Positions 9,301-16,685 of a DNA stretch of 64,000 nt are shown in pieces. A model generated the notes under the pieces. The model did no database searches and was not told the origin of the DNA. It saw nothing but the letters and a program-made list of their open reading frames with translations. The position numbers and the translations under genes are program-made. Positions within the stretch are counted from its first letter, which is position 1; each line of letters starts with the position of its first letter. Origin of the DNA: Streptomyces albicerus (lineage in GTDB: Bacteria > Actinomycetota > Actinomycetes > Streptomycetales > Streptomycetaceae); the NCBI RefSeq assembly GCF_008905045.1, contig NZ_VWMY01000016.1, positions 1 through 64,000 on the forward strand, in the 5' to 3' direction.

Positions 9301-9974
9301 AGGACTGGGTGGCCAAACGCCGGGAAGTGGTACGGGAGTTGAGCGGCGGCCGCTGCGGCTACCTCCACATCCCGGACATGGGCGGCTCGGGCTGGGCGCA
9401 GTTCAACCGCGACCTGCGCATGGAGGTGTCGCGGCCCGCTCTCATCGTCGACGTGCGCGGCAACGCCGGCGGCCACATCAGCGAGCTGGTCATCGAAAAG
9501 CTCACCCGTACGATCCTGGGCTGGGACCTGACCCGCAACGCCCAGCCGGTGTCGTACACCTCCAACGCCCCCCGTGGCCCGGTGGTCGCCCTGGCCGACG
9601 AAATGACGTCCTCGGACGGTGACATGATCACGGCGGCGTTCAAGTTGCTGAAGCTGGGCCCGGTGGTGGGCCAGCGCACCTGGGGCGGTGTGGTCGGCAT
9701 GACCGGCCGCCACCGCCTCGGCGACGGCACCGTCATCACGGTCCCGATGAACGCGGCTTGGTTCGACGCGTACGGCTGGTCCGTCGAAAACCAGGGCGTC
9801 ACCCCGGACTTGGAGGTCCTCCGCACTCCCCTCGACTGGGCAGAAGGCCGCCACGCCCAACTGGCCGACGCGGTCCACCTGGCCCTCGACCTCCTGACCA
9901 CCCACCCGGCAGCCACCCCGCCGGGCTACCACCACACCCCGGACAGATCCCGCCCAAAACTGCCACAGCGCTGA
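6375..9974 (+). CDS. Tricorn-like S41 protease with low-complexity N-terminal extension
   Basis: 1199 residues from GTG 6375. Residues about 1-114 are a Gly/Ser/Thr/Ala-rich repetitive stretch absent from typical relatives. From YLRFPHLSGDRLCFAAEDD (about 6718 on) the protein follows the tricorn pattern: a six-bladed then a seven-bladed beta-propeller with WSPDGD and FSPDGTW repeats, a helical linker, a PDZ domain (AGTGIREGAVLTHVDGRPV) and a C-terminal S41 catalytic domain with DEMTSSDGDMI, whose serine is the likely nucleophile near residue 1078. Tricorn enzymes are cytoplasmic peptidases acting downstream of the proteasome. An internal start near 6700 cannot be excluded. It is divergent from the TetR gene. 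Confidence 0.88.
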   Translation: MSDEYEDKDEYGHATGDGSPAGGNGTAGERGNGTAGGHSTAGDRRSAGEGSTTGGTRSAGSDSTTGDGSTAGGTRPAGSSSTAGDSSTTGSDSSAGETRSAGRGSTTGDGSGSGAYLRFPHLSGDRLCFAAEDDLWLAPLDSPGRAWRLTVDRTKVGHPRFSPDGQHIAYTTWRSLVPEIHLAPVDGGPARRLTYWGNADTQVCGWSPDGDILAVASHGEPFSYFTWAYSVPVNGDPGGKLPWGPASAIAVADFAGERKTLLLTGTAPHEPAAWKRYRGGATGRLWLHGQRILADLDGHLNSPMFVGDRIAFLSDHEGIGNLYSCLHDGSDLRRHTDHDAFYARHASSDGTRVVYQCAGDLWIVDDLAADSLPRRLDVRLGGPRAGRRPYQVPAAQHVDGISVDETGRASAVVVRGSLYWLTHRDGPARTIVDTPGVRVRLPEMLGSGGQVAYVTDAEGEDAVEIAYLPRATGEREPRRLASGELGRVLELVSDPQGERLAIASNDGRLLLIDATEESGGTSRTESGGGEVTELIRSINGPVRDLAFSPDGTWLTWSHPGIGRTLRQIKMARIEGPGARTIVDVTNGRFEDENPVFTRDGRFLAFLSWRGFDPVYDVHTGDLSFPLGCRPYLVPLSSATPSPFAVNPEGRPAAGGLDPVEDDTGDGGTVTVEIEGLESRVTPFPVTASKYSALYPVAGGGLVWLRWPISGALGETFANPDDTSGRPTLEYFNITKAKKSELVEHLDWFALSGDGSRLVVVDEGDLRAVPSTESGDSDTTVWIDSRRILHEADPAAEWRQAYAEAGRLIRAYFWAPDMCGIDWDGILDQYRPLVERVASPDEFADLLREVLGELGTSHAYVSAARRNEGPPHYQRAQGLLGANFVRRDGSWIVKRILPGDSSDSKARSPLAGTGIREGAVLTHVDGRPVNPVTGPYPLLAGAGGTTVELTFTPAEGEGRSRRVAVVPLVDERPLRYQDWVAKRREVVRELSGGRCGYLHIPDMGGSGWAQFNRDLRMEVSRPALIVDVRGNAGGHISELVIEKLTRTILGWDLTRNAQPVSYTSNAPRGPVVALADEMTSSDGDMITAAFKLLKLGPVVGQRTWGGVVGMTGRHRLGDGTVITVPMNAAWFDAYGWSVENQGVTPDLEVLRTPLDWAEGRHAQLADAVHLALDLLTTHPAATPPGYHHTPDRSRPKLPQR
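6405..6712 (+). repeat. Degenerate GC-rich minisatellite in the protease 5' region
   Basis: About 300 bases made of imperfect 9-18 bp units built around cggccggagnnggcagcac and gcacgaccggaga. They translate to runs such as TAGGHSTAGDRRSAGEGSTT. The pattern suggests slippage expansion within the coding region or just before the original start. Confidence 0.7.
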
Positions 9975-9975
9975 G

Positions 9976-10075
9976 GCCTTTGGGGCCCGCAGGGGCCCTT
10001 CTTTTAGGGGCGCGGGGGGCGCCCTTCAGGGGCGCGGGGAACTACGCGACCAGCCACATCCGGCCCGCAGCCAAC
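9976..10075 (+). repeat. Streptomyces intergenic repeat with terminator hairpins
   Basis: Directly after the protease stop lie a ggggccc/gggccc hairpin, a short T-run (cttctttt), a ggggcgcggggggcgccc hairpin, then the phrase ggggcgcggggaactacgcg followed by accagccac. I recognise that phrase as a sequence repeated many times in intergenic regions of Streptomyces chromosomes. It probably acts as a transcription terminator for the protease gene. Confidence 0.65.
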
Positions 10076-10099
10076 GAACAACCGACAACAAACACAAAG

Positions 10100-10131
10100 T
10101 TGGGGTGCCCTCACGAAAGAGGGCACCCCAA
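10100..10131 (-). terminator. 13-bp hairpin terminator
   Basis: Bases 10100-10112 and 10119-10131 form a perfect 13-bp stem with loop acgaaa. Reading leftwards it is followed by a T-rich stretch (actttgtgtttgttg), so it should terminate the small gene at 10145-10372. Confidence 0.85.
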
Positions 10132-10144
10132 GTCACCGGCTCAG

Positions 10145-10372
10145 TCAGACGTCATAGTCCTGGTCGAACCGATCCTGAGCTTCCCGCTGCGCCCGCTCGG
10201 TCTCGTCCGGCGTCTGCCGGCCCCGCTGCTGACGCTCCCGCTGCAGCCGCTCGCGCTCCTCCGGCGACAGCTGCCCCCGCTCGCTCGTCTCGTGCTGACC
10301 CTCGCCGAACTTCTTCTTCGCGTTCTGCTGAAGCTGTTCAGACTTGTCCTTGAACTGGTCCTGCATGCCCAT
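10145..10372 (-). CDS. Small highly charged hypothetical protein
   Basis: 75 residues opening MGMQDQFKDKSEQLQQNAKK. It is extremely hydrophilic, rich in Glu, Gln, Arg and Lys, has no hydrophobic core and is predicted to be helical or disordered. The opening resembles small Streptomyces proteins of the CsbD-like or antitoxin-annotated kind, but I cannot assign a family. A strong terminator follows, and codon use is normal, so it is probably a real gene. Confidence 0.7.
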   Translation of the reverse strand: MGMQDQFKDKSEQLQQNAKKKFGEGQHETSERGQLSPEERERLQRERQQRGRQTPDETERAQREAQDRFDQDYDV

Positions 10373-10459
10373 GCGGATTCACTCCCAATGTGGGTGAGGG
10401 GATCGGGCCGAAACCAGGCTTACACGCACGGACAAAGCACGCATTTCGATCAGTGACGG

Positions 10460-11344
10460 TCAGTGACCCAGAGTGCCCCGTGCCTGCTCATCGGCCTCCC
10501 CGCCGGCCCCGACAAGCCCCGTCCGCACCTGCCCCGCCCGCGGAGCGACCCGTCGCATCTCGCGCTGCCCGACCGTTCCGATGAGCCCCGGAAGATACCC
10601 GCGTACGCCCTGCATCCCCCGCAGCCACCACTGCCCGTACACATGGCTGGACCGCCGCTCGATCCCGGCCACGATCCGGTCGACGGCCGGCCCCAGCGGA
10701 TACGTCTTGTTGGCCGGCCACGGCAGTCGCTGCCGCAACTCCCGCATGACGTCGTCCTGATCGGCTCCGCGCACCATGTCGGTGTCGGTCCACGACAGAT
10801 ACCCGACCCCGACGCGCACGCCCTTGTACCCGACCTCGGCACGCAGGCTGTGCGCGTACGCCTCGACGCCGGACTTGGAGGCGCAGTACGCGGTCATCAT
10901 GGGAGCCGGGGTGATGGCCGCGAGCGAGGCGATCTGGAGCAGGTACCCGCGGCTCTCCATCAGCACGGGCAGGAACGCCCGGGCGGTCACCGCGGACCCG
11001 ATGAGGTTCACCTCGATGACCCGCCGCCAGGCCCGGGGATCGGAGTCCGCGAAGGGCCCGCCGCTCGCGACCCCGGCGTTGGCGACCACGATGTCGACCT
11101 TCCCGAACCGCTCCTTCACCTCCGCCGCGACCCGTGCCATCGCCTCGTCGTCGGTGACGTCGGCGTACCAGTGGCCGCTCTCGCCGTGCAGCCGCTCGGC
11201 GACCTGCTTCAGCGCGTCCGGCTCGAGACCGACGAGCGCGACCGTGGCACCGCGGGCGGAGAGCTTGCGGGCGAGGAGTTCCCCGACACCGCGCGCGGCC
11301 CCCGTGACGACGGCGACCTGCCCTTCCAGACTGACCCTGCTCAT
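10460..11344 (-). CDS. SDR-family oxidoreductase
   Basis: 294 residues. A Rossmann fold with the classical cofactor motif TGAARGVG near residues 14-21, the NAG motif (VVANAGVASGG), the catalytic serine strand LLQIASLAA and the catalytic pair YCASK. It should be an NAD(P)-dependent alcohol/ketone oxidoreductase. It is the last gene of a three-gene unit: its ATG (11344) overlaps the stop of the hydrolase by four bases. The context suggests it interconverts the ketone substrate or the alcohol product of the monooxygenase-hydrolase pair. Confidence 0.9.
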   Translation of the reverse strand: MSRVSLEGQVAVVTGAARGVGELLARKLSARGATVALVGLEPDALKQVAERLHGESGHWYADVTDDEAMARVAAEVKERFGKVDIVVANAGVASGGPFADSDPRAWRRVIEVNLIGSAVTARAFLPVLMESRGYLLQIASLAAITPAPMMTAYCASKSGVEAYAHSLRAEVGYKGVRVGVGYLSWTDTDMVRGADQDDVMRELRQRLPWPANKTYPLGPAVDRIVAGIERRSSHVYGQWWLRGMQGVRGYLPGLIGTVGQREMRRVAPRAGQVRTGLVGAGGEADEQARGTLGH

Positions 11345-12264
11345 GCGCCCTCCTTCAGACCGATCCGTACGTACGTGGAGACGAGTTCCCGGATCCGGCC
11401 GGTCACCAGTTCCGGCGCCTCGACCGGAGTCATGTGCCCCAGCCCGGGCAGCTCGGTGGCGCCGACGCAGTGCGGCAGCGCGGCGACGAGACCGCGCGCG
11501 TGCACGGCGGGGGTCAGCCGGTCGGCGGTTCCCACGACGACCGCGGTCGGCATGCTCAACTCCCGTACCCCGTGGTCGAGATCGAGTGTGTCGAGCACCT
11601 GCGACCAGGCGTACCGCACCCGCCGCGGACACGCGTGCACGATGCGCGCACACGCCTCCACCATGGCGGGCGCCGAAGCCGGCCCCATCGTCCCGTACTT
11701 GAGGATCCGCCGGGCGAGCGGCGTCACCGGCCCGAGCGGCGCCCGCGACCCGAGGATCTTCCTGGTCAGCCAGGTCCGCGGCCGCCCGGCCCGCATCGGC
11801 ACCACCAGCGACTCGGCCACCAGCCGCGAACTGCCCGTACTGCACAGCAGCACGGCCGCCGCGTGCTCCCGGAACCGGGCCCGCCCGGCCGCCGCCATCA
11901 GCGTCATCCCGCCCATGGAGTGCCCGGCGAGGACGGCCTTCTCCCCCGGCGTGAGGGTCGCCGCGAGCACCGCCTCCAGGTCGTCGGCGAGCGCGTCCGC
12001 ACTGCACGCGGGGCTCGCCGGACTGCGCCCGTGCCCCCGCTGGTCGTACGCGATCACGCGGTGGTCGGCGGCGAGGTCCCGTATCTGCGCCGCCCAGAAG
12101 GCGGTCGAGCACGTCCACCCGTGCGCGAGCACCACCGGGGGCGCGCCCTCGGGGCCGTGCACCTCGACGTGCAGCCGCGCACCGTCGGCGGAGACGGCGG
12201 TCAGCTCGCGGGCGGGAACGGGCGGGGCATAGGGGCCACTCGCCACATGCATGAGCCGGCTCAC
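11341..12264 (-). CDS. Alpha/beta-fold hydrolase
   Basis: 307 residues from GTG 12264, which forms a GTGA overlap with the monooxygenase stop. The alpha/beta hydrolase signs are the oxyanion motif LAHGWTCS, the nucleophile elbow AGHSMGGM, the acid strand VVVGTADRLTP and the histidine in GLGHMTP. No signal peptide is visible. Beside a Baeyer-Villiger-type enzyme, the likely substrate is the ester made by that enzyme. An ATG 12 bases downstream is an alternative start. Confidence 0.9.
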   Translation of the reverse strand: MSRLMHVASGPYAPPVPARELTAVSADGARLHVEVHGPEGAPPVVLAHGWTCSTAFWAAQIRDLAADHRVIAYDQRGHGRSPASPACSADALADDLEAVLAATLTPGEKAVLAGHSMGGMTLMAAAGRARFREHAAAVLLCSTGSSRLVAESLVVPMRAGRPRTWLTRKILGSRAPLGPVTPLARRILKYGTMGPASAPAMVEACARIVHACPRRVRYAWSQVLDTLDLDHGVRELSMPTAVVVGTADRLTPAVHARGLVAALPHCVGATELPGLGHMTPVEAPELVTGRIRELVSTYVRIGLKEGA

Positions 12265-13787
12265 GCGCCCGCCTCCACCCTCTTCTTCGTGCGGCGCACG
12301 GGTGCCGCGTCGGGCACGGGCGCCCGGAGCAGGTCGTACTCGCCCAGGTCCACACGCCGCGTGGCGCTGCGGAACTCCGTCGTCGTGCCGGGCCAGATGG
12401 TCGTGTTGACGCCGTTGGCGTCGAGGTACCAGCTGGTGCAGCCGCCGGTGTTCCAGACCGTGCGCTTCATACGCTCCTGGACCCGGTGGTTCCAGGCGTC
12501 GACCGCGCCGGGGCGAGCGTCGAGGGCCACCCTGCCGCCGAGTACGTCCAACTGCCGTACGTAGTCGGCCATGTAGTTCAGCTGGGACTCGATCATCAGG
12601 ATCATGCTGGAGTTCCCGAGGCCCGTGTTGGGCCCGATGATCGTCATCCAGTTGGGGAACCCGGCCGCGGTCGCGCCGCGCAGCGACTTCATGCCGGAGC
12701 TCCACACCTCGGCGAGGGTCCTGCCCTCGGCCCCGACGACCCGCTCGGCGATCGGCATGTCCGTGACGTGGAAGCCCGTGCCGAAGATGATCGCGTCGAC
12801 CTCGGCCTCGCTCCCGTCGTCGGCGACGACGGTGGACCCGCGGATCTCGCTGAGGCCGCTCGCGACGACGTCCACATTGGGCTGGGCGAGGGCCGGGTAG
12901 TAATCGCCGGACAGCAGGATGCGCTTGCAGCCGATGCGGTACGTCGGGGTCAGTTTGGCCCGGAGGCCGGGGTCCTTGATGGAACGGGCCATGTTCCGCT
13001 TGGCCAACTGCTCGACCAGGCCCAGCTCGTTGGGATGCTTGGTGAACGCCTGGACCTGCAACTCCCGGATGCCCCACAGGAGTCCGCGCCTGAGTTGAGC
13101 GGTGAACGGGAGCATCCGGTGCAGCCGGCGCTCGGTCCCGCTGATGGCCCGGTCGACGCGCGGCAACACCCAGGGCGGGGTGCGCTGGAAGAGGGTGAGA
13201 CCGGCGACCTCCGGCTGGACGGCCGGCACGATCTGGATGGCCGAGGCCCCCGTGCCGATCATGGCGACGCGCTTGCCGCGGAGGCCGTAGTCGTGGTCCC
13301 AGCGGGCCGAGTGGAAGACCTTGCCGGGGAAGGCGTCGATCCCCGGGATGTCCGGGATCTTGGGATCGGAGAGCGGCCCGGTGGCGGAGACGACGATGTC
13401 GGCGGTGAGGGTGCCGCTGCTGGTCTCGATCACCCAGAGCAGCTTCTGGCCGTCCCACGTCATCATCTTCACTTCGGAGTCGAAGCGGAGGTGCGACCGC
13501 AGCCGGAAGACATCGGTGATGTGCTCCAGATAGGCGCGGATGTGCTCCTGCCCGGAGAAGGTGCGCGGCCAGTCGGGATTGGGCGCGAACGAGAACGAGT
13601 AGAGGTGGGACGGCACGTCACAGGCGCAGCCGGGATAGCTGTTGTCCCGCCAGGTCCCGCCCACGCTGTCGGCCCGCTCCAGGACGACGAAGTCGGTGAC
13701 GCCCTCCCGGCGCAACCGCACGGCGGCTCCCAGCCCGCCGAAACCGGAGCCGATCACAGCCACCCGTACATGCTCGTGCTCGGTCAT
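12261..13787 (-). CDS. Flavin-containing monooxygenase, Baeyer-Villiger type
   Basis: 508 residues. The N-terminal FAD motif is VIGSGFGGLGAA, the second Rossmann NADPH motif is AMIGTGASAIQI, and between them the Baeyer-Villiger fingerprint FxGxxxHxxxWD is present as FPGKVFHSARWD near residue 150. A late ATG-type motif reads IIFGTGFHVTD. Such enzymes insert oxygen next to a ketone to give an ester or lactone, using NADPH and O2. ATG 13787 (MTEHEHVRVAVIG) is chosen over a longer upstream form. The gene leads a coupled operon with a hydrolase and an SDR and is divergent from a MerR gene that probably controls it. Confidence 0.92.
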   Translation of the reverse strand: MTEHEHVRVAVIGSGFGGLGAAVRLRREGVTDFVVLERADSVGGTWRDNSYPGCACDVPSHLYSFSFAPNPDWPRTFSGQEHIRAYLEHITDVFRLRSHLRFDSEVKMMTWDGQKLLWVIETSSGTLTADIVVSATGPLSDPKIPDIPGIDAFPGKVFHSARWDHDYGLRGKRVAMIGTGASAIQIVPAVQPEVAGLTLFQRTPPWVLPRVDRAISGTERRLHRMLPFTAQLRRGLLWGIRELQVQAFTKHPNELGLVEQLAKRNMARSIKDPGLRAKLTPTYRIGCKRILLSGDYYPALAQPNVDVVASGLSEIRGSTVVADDGSEAEVDAIIFGTGFHVTDMPIAERVVGAEGRTLAEVWSSGMKSLRGATAAGFPNWMTIIGPNTGLGNSSMILMIESQLNYMADYVRQLDVLGGRVALDARPGAVDAWNHRVQERMKRTVWNTGGCTSWYLDANGVNTTIWPGTTTEFRSATRRVDLGEYDLLRAPVPDAAPVRRTKKRVEAGA

Positions 13788-13918
13788 CCCGACGCCTCCA
13801 AGCCACGTAGGACCATGCCAGTGAACACTGGCGCAATGGGGAGAGTAGAGCAGCTCCATACCGATGGGTAGGGGTCGGGCCCACGAAAGTTACCGGCGGT
13901 ACAACATAGGCTGATCGC
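13788..13918. promoter_or_regulatory. Divergent control region, monooxygenase operon / merR
   Basis: 131 bp between the divergent starts. It contains the 11-bp palindrome taccg-g-cggta at 13891-13901, placed just upstream of the MerR gene, and an AT-richer patch (aacatagg) that could hold a -10 element. MerR proteins usually bind such spacers. Confidence 0.45.
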
Positions 13919-14572
13919 GTGGCGGACAAGCGGGAGTACCGGATGGAGGAGCTGGCCAAGGAGGCCGGCATCACCGTGCGCACACTGCGCTTCTACCGCG
14001 AGCGCAAACTGATCCCGCCACCCCGCCGCGAGGGCCGGATCGCCTGGTACGACGAGGACCACCTGGCCCGCCTGCGCACGATCGCCGCACTTCTGGAACG
14101 CGGCCACACCCTCAACGGCATCGCCGAACTCGCCGAGGCCTTCGACCACGGCCGCGACGTCGGCGAACTGCTCGGCCTGGGCGCACCCACCGAGGAGACC
14201 CCGGTCCGCCTCTCCCCCGAGGAACTGGCCGACGTCTTCGCGGGCCAGGCGACCCCGGAGAACCTCGCCGCGGCCCTCGACCTCGGCTACCTCGCCACCG
14301 ACGGCACGGACCTCGTCCACATCAGCCGCCGGCTCCTCGACACCTCGGCGGCCCTCGTCCGCGAGGGCATCCCCCTGGCGGACGTCCTCTCCGCCGCCCG
14401 CCGCGTACGCGAACACGCCGACGCCCTGGCCGAGTTGTTCACCACCCTGGTCCTCACGGCCGACCGCACCCCGGAGGACCTCCAGCGGCTACGTCCGCTG
14501 GCGAAGAGCGTGGTGGAGGCGGAGCTGTCGATGGCTCTGGACCGGCTCCTCAGCCGACGGCCGGAATCCTGA
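13919..14572 (+). CDS. MerR-family transcriptional regulator
   Basis: 217 residues from GTG 13919. The N-terminal winged HTH is clear (YRMEELAKEAGITVRTLRFY, then RIAWYDEDHLARLRTI), followed by a coiled linker and an alpha-helical C-terminal domain without a cysteine cluster, so it is not a metal sensor of the MerR/CueR type. The C-terminal part resembles regulators sensing small organic ligands. Its position beside the monooxygenase-hydrolase-SDR operon suggests it senses a related ketone. Confidence 0.88.
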   Translation: MADKREYRMEELAKEAGITVRTLRFYRERKLIPPPRREGRIAWYDEDHLARLRTIAALLERGHTLNGIAELAEAFDHGRDVGELLGLGAPTEETPVRLSPEELADVFAGQATPENLAAALDLGYLATDGTDLVHISRRLLDTSAALVREGIPLADVLSAARRVREHADALAELFTTLVLTADRTPEDLQRLRPLAKSVVEAELSMALDRLLSRRPES

Positions 14573-14592
14573 CCTCGGCGCATCGACGCCTC

Positions 14593-14640
14593 GGCACCTG
14601 GGCACCTGGGCACCTGGGCACCTGGGCACCTGGGCACATC
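14593..14640. repeat. 8-bp tandem repeat, five perfect copies
   Basis: ggcacctg is repeated five times from 14593 to 14632 and followed by a degenerate sixth copy. It lies between the convergent merR and xth genes. It is a simple slippage-prone array of no evident function. Confidence 0.9.
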
Positions 14641-14697
14641 GGAGCATCGGCGAGTCAGGGCCTCGGCGTATCGGCCCATAGGACGTCCCGGTCCGTG

Positions 14698-15501
14698 TCA
14701 CATCTCGAAGACCGCCGTCACGGGGGCGTGGTCCGACCACCGTTCCCCATGACTGGCCGCGCGCTCCACGAACGCCTTGACCGCCCGCCCCGCGAGCCCG
14801 GCGGTCGCCGCGGCCAGGTCGATCCTCCACCCGGTGTCGTTGTCGAACGCCCGCCCGCGGTAGGACCACCATGTGTACGGCCCCTCGACATCGGGGTGCA
14901 GCGCGCGCATCACATCGGTGTATCCACCGTCCTCGGCGTCGAAGACCCGCCCCAACCACTCCCGTTCTTCGGGCAGGAACCCGGAATTCTTCTGGTTCCC
15001 ACGCCAGTTCTTGAGGTCGGCCCGCTGGTGGGCGATGTTCCAGTCACCGCACACGACGACCTCACGCCCGTCTGCGGCGGCCCGCTCGCGCAGCCCCTTC
15101 AGATGGGCGAGGAACTCCTCCATGAACCGGATCTTCTCGTCCTGCCGCTCGGTCCCGACCTCACCGGAGGGCAGATACAGACTGGCCACGGTGACGCCTG
15201 GAAGGTCGGCCTCCACATACCGCCCGCTACCGTCGAACTCGGCCGACCCGAAGCCGACCTGGATCCGATCGGGCTCGCGGCGCGTGTAGAGGGAGACACC
15301 GGCCCGCCCCTTCGCGGCGGCGGGCGCGTGCACGACATGCCACCCCTCGGGCTGCCGCACGCCCTCCGGGAGCTGCTGGGGTTCGGCCCGTACCTCCTGA
15401 AGGCACAGCACATCGGCGGACGTGTCCGCCAGCCACTCCACGAAGCCCTTCTTGGCGGCGGCCCGGAGCCCGTTCACATTCACAGAGGTCACAGTGAGCA
15501 C
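14698..15501 (-). CDS. xth: Exodeoxyribonuclease III / AP endonuclease
   Basis: 267 residues of the exonuclease-endonuclease-phosphatase fold. Visible catalytic landmarks are SVNVNGLRAA, the metal-binding glutamate in LCLQEVRA, VVCGDWNIAH with the conserved Asp and Asn, WRIDLAAAT near the C-terminus and the final SDHAPV with the catalytic histidine. It should nick DNA 5' of abasic sites and degrade DNA 3'-5' in base-excision repair. GTG 15501 begins VLTVTSVNVNG, right where the fold starts. It is divergent from the GNAT gene. Confidence 0.93.
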   Translation of the reverse strand: MLTVTSVNVNGLRAAAKKGFVEWLADTSADVLCLQEVRAEPQQLPEGVRQPEGWHVVHAPAAAKGRAGVSLYTRREPDRIQVGFGSAEFDGSGRYVEADLPGVTVASLYLPSGEVGTERQDEKIRFMEEFLAHLKGLRERAAADGREVVVCGDWNIAHQRADLKNWRGNQKNSGFLPEEREWLGRVFDAEDGGYTDVMRALHPDVEGPYTWWSYRGRAFDNDTGWRIDLAAATAGLAGRAVKAFVERAASHGERWSDHAPVTAVFEM

Positions 15502-15581
15502 CCGGGCACGATACCGGCACACTGGACGAGCACACCGCACCCCTCTACTCCCGCCCACTGCATAGAAGTACGATACTCAGC

Positions 15582-16058
15582 ATGGATATACGCCGGGTCG
15601 CCTTCGACCACCCCGACGCCGTGAAGCTCAACGACCAGGTCCAGGCCGAGTACGCCGCGCGCTACGAGGACGAGGGCGACGTCACCCCGCTCGACCCGAC
15701 GATGTTCGAGCCGCCGCTCGGCCTGTATCTGATGGCGTACGACGCGGAGGGCCGCCCGGTGGCCACCGGCGGCTGGCGCACCCAGGACGAGAACGACGAG
15801 GGTTACTCGGACGGCGACGCGGAACTGAAGCGCATGTACGTGATCGAGGAAGCTCGCGGCAACGGCCTCGCCCGCCGCATCCTGGCGGCCCTGGAGGACG
15901 ACGCCCGCGCGGCCGGCCGTGTCCGCATGGTCCTGGAGACCGGCGACAAGCAGCCCGAGGCCATCGCCCTCTACACCTCCAGCGGCTACGAGCCCTGCGC
16001 CAAGTTCGGCCACTACCGCTTCCACGAGAGCAGTTGCTGCTTCGCGAAGCTTCTGTGA
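15582..16058 (+). CDS. GNAT-family N-acetyltransferase
   Basis: 158 residues forming one GNAT domain. The acetyl-CoA binding motif A is seen as ARGNGLARRILAALEDDAR (about residues 91-109), preceded by the beta-strand ELKRMYVIEE and followed by IALYTSSGYEPCAKFGHYRF, the usual motif B with its tyrosine. The acceptor substrate is unknown. ATG 15582 (MDIRRVAF) opens directly at the first strand. Confidence 0.9.
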   Translation: MDIRRVAFDHPDAVKLNDQVQAEYAARYEDEGDVTPLDPTMFEPPLGLYLMAYDAEGRPVATGGWRTQDENDEGYSDGDAELKRMYVIEEARGNGLARRILAALEDDARAAGRVRMVLETGDKQPEAIALYTSSGYEPCAKFGHYRFHESSCCFAKLL

Positions 16059-16167
16059 GGACTCCGGCCCGGGGTCGCCGAGGCCACTAGCCTGTCGTGA
16101 TCATCAGCCCGGAACCGCACCACCGGGCCACGCGATCACCGGACCACCGGACCACGACAGGGGACCC

Positions 16168-16463
16168 ATGACTTCGCGCCATCGCACGCCCGGACTCGTA
16201 CGAGCCGCCGTGCCCGCCACCGCACTGGCACTCGCTCTCACCGCGTGCTCCGACGGCGGGGGCGACGGACCGGACTCCTCCGGCGCGAGCGGCAAGGGCG
16301 GGTCCTCGGCGACGGCCGGCGTCATCTCCCTCAAGTCGGCGCAGGCCGTCCTCCTCAACTACGCGAAGGTCAACAACGCGGCCAACGCCGCGCAGGACCC
16401 GGAGAAGACGGCCGATGTGGAGGGCGGCGCTCTGCTGCAGCAGAGCCAGGCGACATTCACCCA
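16168..16463 (+). pseudogene. Lipoprotein gene, 5' part, interrupted by the transposon
   Basis: ATG 16168 follows a good ribosome site (aggggaccc). The product starts with a lipoprotein signal peptide: basic n-region, hydrophobic core and lipobox LTAC, then a Gly/Ser/Asp linker. The native frame runs to the target duplication accca at 16459-16463 and then enters the transposon, where it stops at 16536 after a few foreign codons. Joining base 16463 to 41816 restores an open frame of 359 codons including the stop. The intact family is an extracytoplasmic Streptomyces lipoprotein of unknown function. Confidence 0.93.
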
Positions 16464-16542
16464 TGTAGGTTCCCATTCGATCAGTCCTTTTCTCGTGCTT
16501 GATGGCCCATGTACGGCCCATAGGACAAGAGAATGAGACGAA
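16464..16542 (+). repeat. Transposon left end with putative TnsB sites
   Basis: The terminal TGTAGGTTCCCATTCG is followed, 60 bases in, by ggacaaga-gaa-tgagacgaa at 16523-16542. The same 20-bp phrase (ggacaaga-tcg-tgagacgaa) occurs near the other end at 41710-41729. Such repeats are probable TnsB binding sites. The leader to the TnsAB start (16543-16685) contains no other gene. Confidence 0.75.
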
Positions 16543-16685
16543 CAGCTGTTTGACCGTTCGCTCGTACGGATGCTCATCGAACGGTCTACCTGTGCAGCGG
16601 CACTCCTCGGTGTGAACGTGATGGAGTCTTGGCTGGCAGGGAGTTCGCGGCTTCCGCTCCCAGCTCACGTTGCTCGGGGGTAGGC

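Noticed and set aside
16059-16167. Attachment or repeat element upstream of the lipoprotein
   Set aside because: Only short imperfect accaccgg repeats are present, with no counterpart at the right transposon flank; it reads as a normal leader.
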